Virus record (IMG/VR): IMGVR_UViG_3300033153_016037
Coordinates: 1 to 25,505 of that record
DNA length: 25,505 nt
Origin: a virus
Strand: one strand, 5' to 3'
Below are positions 15,833 to 22,500 of the stretch, in pieces; position 1 is the stretch's first letter, and each line of letters begins with the position of its first letter. The notes under the pieces were generated by a model. It saw only the letters and a program-made list of their open reading frames with translations, was not told where the DNA came from and searched no databases. The position numbers and the translations under genes were made by a program.

Positions 15833-17307
15833 CTGCGGCCTCCTTTCGTTACGACCGCGCCGCTGCGCGCCCGGTACGCGACGCTCAGTAGGTGCACGCA
15901 GGCGTCCACCATGTCGTCGTGCGCGCCGTCCGGGAAGAACAGGAACTCCTCGATTATCTCCGAGCCGAGCAACCGGCGGGGAAACCGGACGCGCCCGTTT
16001 TCCACCTGGGCGCTGAACTCGGCCGCGCGCGCCACTTTGTCCCGCTGCGCCCTCACGGCGACCACCGGCAGGCGGGTTTTCCTGCGTAAATGCTGCCGGA
16101 TGAAGTCCTGTGCGGCGTTGTTTTCAATTCCGATCTTCGCCACCTTCGCGCCGTTCCTGCGCCCCCGCGAATACCGGTGATATTCGTCCTGTATCCTGCG
16201 CACCTGCTCGTGAAAACTCCACCGCCCGCGCGTTACGCCCATAACGTAAAGCGTCTTGTCCTTGTAATCCCACGCGCCGGTGGCGATGGCGCAGTAATCG
16301 TTCGTTTCCTTCTGCCCGACGGCGGGGTCCACCGCCTGCACCAGGTAGCTGTGCTCCGGGATATCTTCGTCCGAGTAAGCGTTCCGCTCGAACCATTCGT
16401 AGCGGAACAGGCGGCCTTTCATCGCCTCGGTGTCGTTCTGGTACTGTGTGTTGAAAAAGACGGTTCCGATGTCGTTCTTTATTTGCAGCAGCCCCTTGAC
16501 GAGTATCCGCCCGTCCTCGCCGAGCACGTTATGCAGCGGAAACCGTTCGGGCCACAGCGCCGAGCCGTCGTCCCGGACGGCCTTGTAGATTTTATGCGTC
16601 AGGGCGAACATGCCGTCCTTTCCGATAAGCGTTCCGTAGAGGTCGTAAGGGTGATAGCGCGTGCCCACGATATGCAGCGAAGCGTCGGGCTCGAGCATCG
16701 GCAACAGCGTCTGCTTGAATTTTTCGATAACCCGCTTGCGGCGTTTTTCGGAATTCGCCTGGTCTTCGCTGACCAGGTCGTCGCAGATGACCAGGTCGTA
16801 ATGGCCGCCCTGAATTCCCGACAGAATGCCGGCGGCGGTTACGGTGGATTCCTTCTTCAGCGCCCGGCGGCGGTTGACGGTGAATTCGCCGTCGCTCCAC
16901 GGGTCGCCTCTCCAGTCTCCGAACAGGTCCCGCCACGCGGGCGATTCGAGGTATCGTTTCATCGCGCGGGTAAATTCGAGCGCGATATCTTCGGTTTCCG
17001 ACAGCACCAGAATGCGCGCATCCCGGTTGCGCAACATCCGCCACAGCGAATAACCGATGGTGAGAACCGTCGATTTGCCGTGGCCGCGCGGCGCAAGCAC
17101 CATCGTTTGCGGCTCGGTCAGCTGGTAACGGAACATGTCCTCGTGGAACCGGGCCGGCTCCAGGCCGATAACGTGGCGGAAAAAGTATTTCCAATCGCGC
17201 CGCGCCCGTTGCCGTTTCGGCTCGTCGTGCTTGTAGCCGACCTTTCGGCGGAATTTCGTAAGCGTTTCCACCGCGAAAGACGGCGCTGTCGCAGCCGCGG
17301 AACTCAT
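15829..17307 (-). CDS. Terminase large subunit (packaging ATPase and nuclease)
   Basis: This 492-residue protein pumps DNA into the prohead and cuts it. ATPase part: Walker A 'APRGHGKST' (residues 72-80), Walker B 'LVICDDL' (172-178), coupling motif 'GTRYHP' (215-220). Nuclease part (RNase H fold): D327 in 'AVDPAVG', E395 in 'GIENNA', and the 'HDDMVDA' acidic cluster (463-469). All key residues are present, so it should be active. It starts at an ATG overlapping the small subunit stop (ATGA). Length and motif order are normal. For a transposable phage the packaged DNA would carry host flanks (headful), but the sequence here does not show that. Confidence 0.95.
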   Translation of the reverse strand: MSSAAATAPSFAVETLTKFRRKVGYKHDEPKRQRARRDWKYFFRHVIGLEPARFHEDMFRYQLTEPQTMVLAPRGHGKSTVLTIGYSLWRMLRNRDARILVLSETEDIALEFTRAMKRYLESPAWRDLFGDWRGDPWSDGEFTVNRRRALKKESTVTAAGILSGIQGGHYDLVICDDLVSEDQANSEKRRKRVIEKFKQTLLPMLEPDASLHIVGTRYHPYDLYGTLIGKDGMFALTHKIYKAVRDDGSALWPERFPLHNVLGEDGRILVKGLLQIKNDIGTVFFNTQYQNDTEAMKGRLFRYEWFERNAYSDEDIPEHSYLVQAVDPAVGQKETNDYCAIATGAWDYKDKTLYVMGVTRGRWSFHEQVRRIQDEYHRYSRGRRNGAKVAKIGIENNAAQDFIRQHLRRKTRLPVVAVRAQRDKVARAAEFSAQVENGRVRFPRRLLGSEIIEEFLFFPDGAHDDMVDACVHLLSVAYRARSGAVVTKGGRR

Positions 17308-17867
17308 TCGACCGACCTCCGGTATTCGTCAACGATCAGACCGTCTATTATCTCCAAAAGCTCCGCGCGCACCCGGGCGCTTTCCAGAAGCTTCGCGAAC
17401 TTCGGATGTTTTTCGAGCGCCGCGAAAACCACGTCCACGGTGGTGTTGCGGCCTTCGCGCCTTTCGGCCTGGGAATGGTATTCCAGCAGCTTCGCTTCCA
17501 GCTGCACCATGCGGTTGAAGGCGTACACCGCCTGTGCCTTCCGGGCGTCCAGCTTGTTCGGAAATATCTGCCCGGTGACCGGGTCTTCCTGGCCCAAATC
17601 GAGCGAATTCTGTATCTGCTCGCGGATGCTTCGCACCTCGCCGAGCAGGATTTCGTAAGGCGACGCGGTCGGGTCGGCCTTCTGCGCGTTTTTCTTGTCC
17701 AGGTTTTCCGCCCGCTCGACCCAGTTGTAATAGCTCTGCCACCGCTTGAGCGTGTTCAGGTGAATGCCCGGGTAATCGCGCCTGAGCACCTGGTGCACCT
17801 TTTCCACGCTGCGGTGGTTGCAGTAAAGCGAGAATGCGCGTTCCCTTACTTTTGCCGGATAGCCCAT
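17304..17867 (-). CDS. Terminase small subunit
   Basis: About 187 residues from ATG 17867; an upstream TTG (17882) is also open, but the ATG sits directly after the preceding TAA (TAAAATG) and is preferred. The N-terminus ('KVRERAFSLYCNHRSVEKVHQVLRRDYPGIHLNTLKRW') is a helix-turn-helix like those of Mu-type terminase small subunits, with a 'W..Y..W' region following. The rest is helical, as expected for a ring that recognises DNA and regulates the large subunit. It is translationally coupled to the large subunit. Sequence support is moderate, position support is strong. Confidence 0.85.
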   Translation of the reverse strand: MGYPAKVRERAFSLYCNHRSVEKVHQVLRRDYPGIHLNTLKRWQSYYNWVERAENLDKKNAQKADPTASPYEILLGEVRSIREQIQNSLDLGQEDPVTGQIFPNKLDARKAQAVYAFNRMVQLEAKLLEYHSQAERREGRNTTVDVVFAALEKHPKFAKLLESARVRAELLEIIDGLIVDEYRRSVE

Positions 17868-17868
17868 T

Positions 17869-17973
17869 TTATTTTTTCCCAAGCTCCCATCCGCAGGTGC
17901 ATCGATGCCCTTGAATATATTTGCCGCACCAGGGGCATTTACGGGTCCATACGCCCGATTGCGGGCCGTTCAT
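17869..17973 (-). CDS. 34-residue zinc-ribbon peptide
   Basis: ATG at 17973 overlaps the upstream stop (ATGA) and the stop lies one base before the terminase ATG. The peptide 'MNGPQSGVWTRKCPWCGKYI...' has Cys-Pro-Trp-Cys and Cys-Thr-Cys, a plausible zinc knuckle. I do not know its function. Coupling on both sides makes it likely to be translated. By size and Cys content it recalls small phage regulators such as Mu Com, but there is no sequence match I can claim. Confidence 0.6.
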   Translation of the reverse strand: MNGPQSGVWTRKCPWCGKYIQGHRCTCGWELGKK

Positions 17974-18245
17974 TTCAGCCTCCCTATAGCCTCCAGCGCC
18001 GCCACGACGCCGCCCAGCGCGGCCCCGATCCACGCCGCGAACTTGGTCATGGCGCCGACCGTGTTTCTCTGAGTCTCCAGGCATACGATGCGTTGCTCCT
18101 GAGCGTCCAGCTTGGTTTCGATTCTCCGCAAATACTCCTTTATCTCGTTTATATCCTCGCCCAGATATTTCAGCGCGGCCGCCTGGTATCCCTGGCGGCG
18201 GGCCTCCTCCTTCGTCCAGGAGTTATTTTTCTGCTCGTCGCTCAA
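17970..18245 (-). CDS. XhlA-like membrane protein, candidate holin/lysis accessory
   Basis: I place the start at TTG 18245, which overlaps the stop of the upstream gene (TTGA) and has TAAGG just before it; the longer frame to 18503 is a shadow of that neighbour. The 91-residue product has a soluble N-terminal half with a heptad-like coiled coil ('DINEIKEYLRRIETKLDAQEQRI') and one C-terminal membrane segment ('FAAWIGAALGGVVAALEAIG'). This layout is that of XhlA-type haemolysin/holin accessories. With the endolysin two genes upstream it fits the lysis cassette. It could also be a holin itself; I cannot tell. Confidence 0.65.
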   Translation of the reverse strand: MSDEQKNNSWTKEEARRQGYQAAALKYLGEDINEIKEYLRRIETKLDAQEQRIVCLETQRNTVGAMTKFAAWIGAALGGVVAALEAIGRLK

Positions 18246-19126
18246 AACCTTACAGCCGCCACGGGTTCCGGGGTTGCGGGTTTGTTTTTCCCGCCGCCGT
18301 CCGAATGCCGCTCGATTATCGTAATCACCCGGATGTAGACGGCGATCAATCGCGATACGCTGCGCACCGCGAGCTGCACCGCTTCGGTGGCGCTCTGCAA
18401 TTCGCCGGCGTCGAGCGCGTCTTCGGCCTGTGAAATCAACTGCCCGGAGATGTCCAGCGCATCGTCGAGGTCGCTCTTGATGGCGGGCAGCTCGGAGCAC
18501 CAATCGCCCTCGGTGACGGCGCAGAGCGCATCCACCGATTCGTACAGCGCGGGCTTCGCCTCCACGACGGCCTTGATGGTTTCGCGCGCCATTTTCAGGT
18601 TGGCCCGAAGCCGCTCCTTCTGCGTGGGCGGCTCGCCGTCGCCCTGCCCGGCGGTCAGATGCGCGCAGGCTTGCAGCGACATGGCGCCGAGGCCGAGCAG
18701 GCCGATAATCAGGGGCGTTTTTAATTTCTTACCGATTTCCCGTATGAGCCTCTCAAACTTCGCCTCGACTTCATCGCGCCGCCGCTCGATTTCCTTAATG
18801 TCAACCTTGCCCCTGCCGATAATTTTCAGGGCGGTTTTCGCGGGCACGAACGTGGGAATCCAGCCGAAGTAACGCGCCCAGAAGGCGTCGTCCTTGTCGC
18901 CCGGCGTCAGGGACGTGACGACCGTTCCGGCCAGGCTGATGACACTGAGGCCGGCCAGCCCGACGGTCACCCAGATTCCCCACGGCTGAGTGGCCGCGAG
19001 GGCTTTGAGGATCGCAAAAAGCGCCGATGCCGCTTCCGGGTCGACCACCGGCGCGGCGGTTTCGGCAGCCAGGGCGAGCAGCGGTAAAAACGTGAAGGTG
19101 ATCGTTAACGCGATAAATTTTTTCAT
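18242..19126 (-). CDS. Two-part membrane protein of the lysis cassette (possible holin/spanin fusion)
   Basis: 294 residues from ATG behind GGAGGAGGAC. Residues 1-20 form a signal peptide ('MKKFIALTITFTFLPLLALA'), 50-73 a membrane segment, 105-135 a charged coil. At about 138-154 a second hydrophobic stretch ends in 'SLQAC', a lipoprotein-like lipobox (Cys154), followed by a soluble, mostly helical region to the end. It looks as if a membrane protein and a signal-anchored lipoprotein had fused, or as if an internal start gives a second lipoprotein product. Place in the cassette suggests a role in holin/spanin-type lysis, linking inner and outer membrane. I do not recognise a family; no function is certain. 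Confidence 0.55.
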   Translation of the reverse strand: MKKFIALTITFTFLPLLALAAETAAPVVDPEAASALFAILKALAATQPWGIWVTVGLAGLSVISLAGTVVTSLTPGDKDDAFWARYFGWIPTFVPAKTALKIIGRGKVDIKEIERRRDEVEAKFERLIREIGKKLKTPLIIGLLGLGAMSLQACAHLTAGQGDGEPPTQKERLRANLKMARETIKAVVEAKPALYESVDALCAVTEGDWCSELPAIKSDLDDALDISGQLISQAEDALDAGELQSATEAVQLAVRSVSRLIAVYIRVITIIERHSDGGGKNKPATPEPVAAVRF

Positions 19127-19144
19127 GTCCTCCTCCTCGTTCGG

Positions 19145-19606
19145 TTAATCCGTCCAGCGCCTGCCGCCGAAGCCGTAGGCGCAGTCAACATGTATCCACG
19201 CGATAGGGCCTTTCGACGGATAAAACCCCAGCCGATAGGGGCGATCCGTGAAATACTCGTCGGCGGCCTCGGCCAGCGCGCAGAAGTCCGCGTAGCTCAG
19301 GTCCGAATCGTAAGCCCGTGTCGGCCGCACGTCGGCCGCCTGGCCGGTGACATGACGCGATTGCGGCGCGCCGCCGACGCGGCGGTTATACCTTTCCGAG
19401 CGGTATCCGCTGGTGACGAACAGGCCGATATCGAGCCATTCGCCCAGTTGCGCGTGCAGGTGCACGTTCACCAGCAGGCGCAGCAGCTCCAGAAATTCCA
19501 CGGTGTCGCGGATTGTTTCCGCGAAATCTTCCGGCAGCGGCGACCCGTCCCGGCATTTGAATTCCGCGGCCCGGAAATGTTCGCTCAGTTTTTCGCCTTC
19601 GCCCAT
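19145..19606 (-). CDS. Endolysin, M15-type peptidase
   Basis: A 153-residue zinc peptidase of the D-Ala-D-Ala carboxypeptidase / M15 family that cleaves peptidoglycan peptide bonds at lysis. Motifs: 'VTSGYRSERYNRRVGG' (64-79), 'SRHVTGQAADV' (83-93) with H85 and D92, and 'WIHVD' (137-141) with H139; together these are the zinc ligands and catalytic region. All are present. There is no signal peptide, so a holin would be needed to release it. It is the first gene after the 247-bp non-coding gap and so heads the lysis-late run. Start is ATG 19606; the ribosome site (AAAGAG) is weak. Confidence 0.9.
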   Translation of the reverse strand: MGEGEKLSEHFRAAEFKCRDGSPLPEDFAETIRDTVEFLELLRLLVNVHLHAQLGEWLDIGLFVTSGYRSERYNRRVGGAPQSRHVTGQAADVRPTRAYDSDLSYADFCALAEAADEYFTDRPYRLGFYPSKGPIAWIHVDCAYGFGGRRWTD

Positions 19607-19853
19607 CCGGCATACTCTTTGCTATTCGCGGGATTTTCGGCCCCCGGGGCGGCCAAGGACCGCCCCGAAAGCCTATGCCACAGGAACCCACGATGTGCAA
19701 AAGGCTACCACAAAAAAAAAAGCGAATTTCACTTATTTCACATAATTTTCGGTTGAGGGCGATTTTTTGTGAAATGGAAGGTCTTGAAACGGCCGAAGCC
19801 GCCCCGGCGGTCGGGACGGCTCCGTTACTCGCCGCGCGCGGGGCAGAGGAGCT
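19607..19853. promoter_or_regulatory. Non-coding region ahead of the lysis and late genes, repeated ATTTCAC sites
   Basis: This 247-bp gap holds no gene. It contains ATTTCAC twice in direct order 9 bp apart (19726 and 19735) and once inverted (19769-19775), next to an A10 run (19712-19721). It also has a strong hairpin GGGGCGG-CCAAGGA-CCGCCCC near 19642-19664 and a weak resemblance to the repeat family near 19800. I see no convincing -35/-10 pair for the leftward genes. A regulated late promoter or operator is therefore the best guess, with the motif as candidate binding site for a phage activator. Confidence 0.45.
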
Positions 19854-20399
19854 TCAGTCCAGCAATTCCCCCGGCTCGACGCCGAGGGCTTCGGCGTATT
19901 TTTTCAACGTGTCGGAGCGCATGATTCGCCGCCCGGAAACGTGCGCCTGGACGGTGGGTTGCTTGACGCCGCAGCGGCGCGCCAGTTCGGACTGCGTAAC
20001 GTTTTTCGAGGCCATGACGAACGCCAGGGCGGTCGGGTAGTTTTCACGTATGCCCGCCAGCGCCGCCCGGGTGGCCGCCGGCAAAAGTTTTCTCTGGTCG
20101 TCGTCGAGAAAACGCTCGAGACTCCGAAGCGCCTGAAGGCTGCGAGGCGTCAGGTTTTCCATCACCATTGCGCCAGTCGATAATAACAGAAAAATATCCG
20201 AGCGCAGCACTTCGTAAATACGTTCCCAAGAGGCGCCCTCCGGATATTCGTCGCTCGCCCACCGGCTGCGGGCGGCGTCGGCGGCGTCCCGTGCGATGCG
20301 CCGCGCGATTCCGCTGAACGAGCCGTCCGGGTCGGGGACCTTGCTCAATATCTCCGCCGCTTTCTCTATCCGCTCCATTTCCTGCTTGTTGCTTACCAT
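19854..20399 (-). CDS. XRE-type helix-turn-helix regulator with extra N-terminal domain
   Basis: 181 residues from ATG 20399 behind GGAGGAATCAACT. The last 55 residues are a helix-turn-helix: 'NVTQSELARRCGVKQPTVQAHVSG ... LKKYAEALGVEPGELLD', with the typical Gln-Ser-Glu-Leu-Ala and recognition helix. The first 125 residues are helical and of unknown type ('RIEKAAEILSKVPDPDGSF'). It is not the divergent lysogeny repressor, which is the S24 protein at 21297. Placed behind a strong promoter ahead of the lysis genes, it may control the late genes. It overlaps a neighbouring frame for 350 bp (see the gene at 20044). Confidence 0.8.
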   Translation of the reverse strand: MVSNKQEMERIEKAAEILSKVPDPDGSFSGIARRIARDAADAARSRWASDEYPEGASWERIYEVLRSDIFLLLSTGAMVMENLTPRSLQALRSLERFLDDDQRKLLPAATRAALAGIRENYPTALAFVMASKNVTQSELARRCGVKQPTVQAHVSGRRIMRSDTLKKYAEALGVEPGELLD

Positions 20400-20736
20400 A
20401 GTTGATTCCTCCTTTCTTCTTGCTCCGCTTTATCCACTCCTTCCCGTATCCGGCGGCGCAAGCCTCTTCGTAGGTAACCTTGTCGAGGTTCCGGCGGATG
20501 TAATCTTCCTTCCTCTCCGCCTCTTCTTCCCGGGCGCGCTCGTCGGCGGTGATGAGGCCCTTCTGCTCGGCGATCCAGGGAGTCAAGTGGATCCTGGTGG
20601 GTTTTCCGATGACCTCATAATAATCGAGTTCCGCCATCTGGCTCCTGGGAAGCCAGATTTCCGCGGCGGTGAGGTCATCGAAGAAGAGAACGGCCTTTTC
20701 CGTTTTCCTTCTGATTTTTCCTTCCCTTGTTATCAT
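20044..20736 (-). CDS. Small phage protein with an out-of-frame extended end
   Basis: Behind the consensus promoter at 20760 lies a frame starting at ATG 20736. Residues 1 to about 112 look like real protein: 'MITREGKIRRKTEKAVLFF' and 'EIWLPRSQMAELDY' form an N-terminal beta part, and a charged helical part follows. From about residue 113 on ('GKQQAGNGADRESG') the sequence becomes Arg/Gly-rich and is read across the helix-turn-helix gene in another frame, which is typical of shadow sequence. The likely functional product is about 112 residues; its natural stop seems lost. One frame back, a TAA follows at 20395. Function unknown; perhaps a DNA-associated regulator. Confidence 0.55.
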   Translation of the reverse strand: MITREGKIRRKTEKAVLFFDDLTAAEIWLPRSQMAELDYYEVIGKPTRIHLTPWIAEQKGLITADERAREEEAERKEDYIRRNLDKVTYEEACAAGYGKEWIKRSKKKGGINYGKQQAGNGADRESGGDIEQGPRPGRLVQRNRAAHRTGRRRRRPQPVGERRISGGRLLGTYLRSAALGYFSVIIDWRNGDGKPDASQPSGASESRAFSRRRPEKTFAGGHPGGAGGHT

Positions 20737-20759
20737 TTTCTTTCCCCCTTTCGATTCTA

Positions 20760-20788
20760 ATTATAGTATATATCCTATGATTTGTCAA
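20760..20788 (-). promoter_or_regulatory. Consensus sigma70 promoter
   Basis: On the minus strand TTGACA (20783-20788) and TATAAT (20760-20765) are separated by exactly 17 bp. Both hexamers are perfect. The gene at 20736 starts about 24 bp after the -10 with AAAGGGGGAAAG as ribosome site. A perfect promoter would be on in the lysogen unless bound by a repressor; no clear operator is visible. Confidence 0.88.
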
Positions 20789-20841
20789 GGGGTTGGGAAG
20801 GATTTTTTTAATTTTTTTTTCGTGAACAAAATCAGGCGCTT

Positions 20842-20873
20842 ATAAAAAAAACCGGCCCGAAAGGGGGCCGGTT
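20842..20873 (-). terminator. Rho-independent terminator after the lipoprotein gene
   Basis: In the minus strand a 9-bp perfect stem AACCGGCCC/GGGCCGGTT with a 6-base loop is followed directly by a T-run. It lies 75 bp past the lipoprotein stop and closes the repressor-lipoprotein transcript before the next promoter begins. Confidence 0.9.
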
Positions 20874-20947
20874 ATTAGGACTGGGGGGCATTTATGGCCT
20901 TGACAGTTTTTGGCGGTAATGGCCGGAAAATTATGTCAAACAATTTC

Positions 20948-21286
20948 TTACATTCCGGTGGCGATAGTCACTATTCCGTAATCCGCCGTGGTTTCGGAGC
21001 TTTTAATAACCTTCCCGCCCCGCAAGATTTCGACGACAAGTCGGCCGCCTTTCGACTGCTTCTGAAAGGACACGGACACTGATGCGCCGGTCAGGTCGTA
21101 TTCACCCGGAACCGTCCCCTGCACGCTCCGCTGGCTGGTGTCTCCGCTGGCTTGCAGTACCATGTAACTGCCGGCGTACTCCAGCCCGTTGTCGCCGCCG
21201 ACTCTGACGGTGTACTCCTTTTCAGAGGGCGTACAGGCCGCTAAGAAACAAACCAGAACGGCAAAAATAATTATAATCCTTTTCAT
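20948..21286 (-). CDS. Lipoprotein with MmpS-like beta-sandwich, lysogenic cargo (moron)
   Basis: The frame opens at 21334, but I use ATG 21286 because GGAGGCGCTC precedes it and a signal peptide starts there ('MKRIIIIFAVLVCFLAAC'). The lipobox 'LAAC' puts the lipid on Cys18. The mature part (about 95 residues, 'YTVRVGG ... VSVSFQKQSKGGRLVVEILRGGKVIKSSETTADYG') has the pattern of MmpS-like beta-sandwich proteins. It follows the repressor within 10 bp on the same strand, is closed by its own terminator and would be expressed in the lysogen. That is typical of cargo genes that change the cell envelope, for example to block superinfection; this role is inferred. Confidence 0.78.
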   Translation of the reverse strand: MKRIIIIFAVLVCFLAACTPSEKEYTVRVGGDNGLEYAGSYMVLQASGDTSQRSVQGTVPGEYDLTGASVSVSFQKQSKGGRLVVEILRGGKVIKSSETTADYGIVTIATGM

Positions 21287-21296
21287 GAGCGCCTCC

Positions 21297-22016
21297 TTAA
21301 TCGAATTCTTTACCCGCCCACCTGATTCTGCCAATCAGGTAATACGACAATTCTTTTCCGGGTTCTATTTCTATTTCAAACGGCGCATAAGCCGGATTAT
21401 CCGATAAACAGACCAGTTTCGGCGCATCCTTCCCGGACGCAACAACTCGCTTCAATGCAAGACTTTCACCGTCCACAAGGCGTATGAGATATATTTTGCC
21501 GTTGTTTACGCTCAAGCGTTCGCCCATGCCTTGGTCTATAAGAACCAATTCACCGGAGTTGATAGTGGGTGACATACTATCGCCCCACGCACGTATAAGA
21601 ACCAGCTCTTTGCGCGGCTTGCCACGTCCGAATCTTCGTTCCACCCACTGGTGTTTAAATGGATAATAATCCTCTATTACATCTTCTACTATGGTGCCAT
21701 TCGGCCCGGCGGCCACCCGTCCTTCAACGAGTGGAACTTCCACATAATCGGATATGTCATTAAACGATTCCTGTATGATGCTTACGCCTTCTCCCGGCTT
21801 TGCCTCCGGATATTTTCTATCCTCCAGTGCCCGGCGCATCTCCAAGAGGGCCTCCATTTTCATTTTAGATGGTTCCGATATCCCTTTTAACCAACGATTA
21901 ACTGCTTCACCGGTAACATTTAACTTTCTACCAAATTTTGCTTTGTTTCCACGCGCAATTATATCAACTAATTCGCCTATCTGCTCCGGTGTGAGCTTTT
22001 TTCCGAATTTATCCAT
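21297..22016 (-). CDS. Lysogeny repressor, CI/LexA type (S24 autoprotease)
   Basis: 239 residues from ATG 22016, which has AGAGGG seven bases ahead; an upstream TTG (22037) is possible but less likely. The N-terminus is a helix-turn-helix ('NKAKFGRKLNVTGEAVNRWLKG'). The C-terminus is an S24 peptidase: cleavage site Ala103-Gly104 in 'GRVAAGPNG', Ser147 in 'GDSMSPTI', Lys189 in 'LALKRVV'. It should cleave itself when activated RecA accumulates, so the prophage is probably inducible by DNA damage. It stands divergent to the early promoter, like lambda cI/cro and Mu c/ner. All catalytic parts are present. Confidence 0.93.
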   Translation of the reverse strand: MDKFGKKLTPEQIGELVDIIARGNKAKFGRKLNVTGEAVNRWLKGISEPSKMKMEALLEMRRALEDRKYPEAKPGEGVSIIQESFNDISDYVEVPLVEGRVAAGPNGTIVEDVIEDYYPFKHQWVERRFGRGKPRKELVLIRAWGDSMSPTINSGELVLIDQGMGERLSVNNGKIYLIRLVDGESLALKRVVASGKDAPKLVCLSDNPAYAPFEIEIEPGKELSYYLIGRIRWAGKEFD

Positions 22017-22024
22017 TTTCCCTC

Positions 22025-22052
22025 TTGACAATCTCAATTAATTCGTTACAAT
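22025..22052 (+). promoter_or_regulatory. Early promoter with flanking ACAATC repeats (operator candidate)
   Basis: TTGACA (22025-22030) and TACAAT (22047-22052) with a 16-bp spacer form a good sigma70 promoter pointing right. ACAATC occurs at 22028-22033 and 22048-22053, exactly 20 bp or two helix turns apart, overlapping both promoter elements. These are natural candidates for repressor and cro binding. The expected transcription start is at about 22058-22060. No equally good leftward promoter for the repressor is visible. Confidence 0.75.
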
Positions 22053-22059
22053 CGTATAC

Positions 22060-22290
22060 ATGCAAACCGATAGACTAAAAAAAATCAAGCCGTCTCCTCC
22101 ACCTTGCCCAGAACGAATTCGGCTCAAGCACAAACTCGAACTCGTCGGTTATCAGCCCGGCGATGTTGCCGAAGTTGCCGAGGTGACGGTGCAATACGTT
22201 TACATGTATTTCCGCGGACATCGTAATTCCTCGCGAATTGAGGAGGCAATTAAGCTTCTGCTTTCGCAGGCGGAGGCGGAGGCGGCGTAA
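22060..22290 (+). CDS. Cro/Ner-like small DNA-binding protein
   Basis: A 76-residue protein divergent from the repressor, in the place of cro or Mu ner. It carries a helix-turn-helix-like stretch: 'RIRLKHKLELVGYQPGDVAEVAEVTVQYVYMYFRG' has a first helix, a turn and a recognition-type helix. Such proteins shut the repressor gene and moderate early transcription during lytic growth. The ATG is only seven bases after the -10 element and there is no ribosome site, so the mRNA may be leaderless. No later in-frame start would keep the domain intact. Confidence 0.7.
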   Translation: MQTDRLKKIKPSPPPCPERIRLKHKLELVGYQPGDVAEVAEVTVQYVYMYFRGHRNSSRIEEAIKLLLSQAEAEAA

Positions 22291-22500
22291 ATGGCGCGGA
22301 TTCCCGGGCCCCTTTTTCGGCAACGGCTGTGGCCTTTACCGGCGGCCATGGCGCATCTCTCCTTTCTTCACCCCCATGCGGGCGGGGGCAAACGCCCGCA
22401 TTATTTAGACCTCCATCCTGATTATTTCGGGTTCCACCCAACAAAATCCAAACTTATACCTGATTATCCTGATTTTTCAGGATTTGTCAATACTGAAATT
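22291..22500 (+). other. Non-coding spacer with two hairpins
   Basis: Between the cro-like gene and the next true gene (22635) lie 344 bp without a convincing gene; a 145-codon frame there runs through repeats and looks like shadow. It has a 9-bp stem ATGCGGGCG/CGCCCGCAT (22376-22401), terminator-like but without a proper T-run, and a palindrome ATCCTGA-TTTT-TCAGGAT (22466-22483). Either could attenuate early transcription. CCTGATTAT occurs twice (near 22413 and 22459). Confidence 0.5.

Noticed and set aside
17869-17973. The 34-residue zinc peptide as Mu Com
   Set aside because: Only size and cysteines are alike; there is no mom-like gene nearby.
17970-18503. A 177-residue protein upstream of the zinc peptide
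   Set aside because: Its first half reads across the previous gene in another frame with Arg-rich sequence; only the part from TTG 18245 is protein-like and coupled.
19642-19664. Rho-independent terminator before the endolysin
   Set aside because: GC-rich stem without a T-run on either strand, and it would lie between a presumed promoter and its genes.
22376-22401. Strong terminator after the cro-like gene
   Set aside because: The stem is perfect but no T-run follows on the plus strand, so it is listed only as a hairpin.
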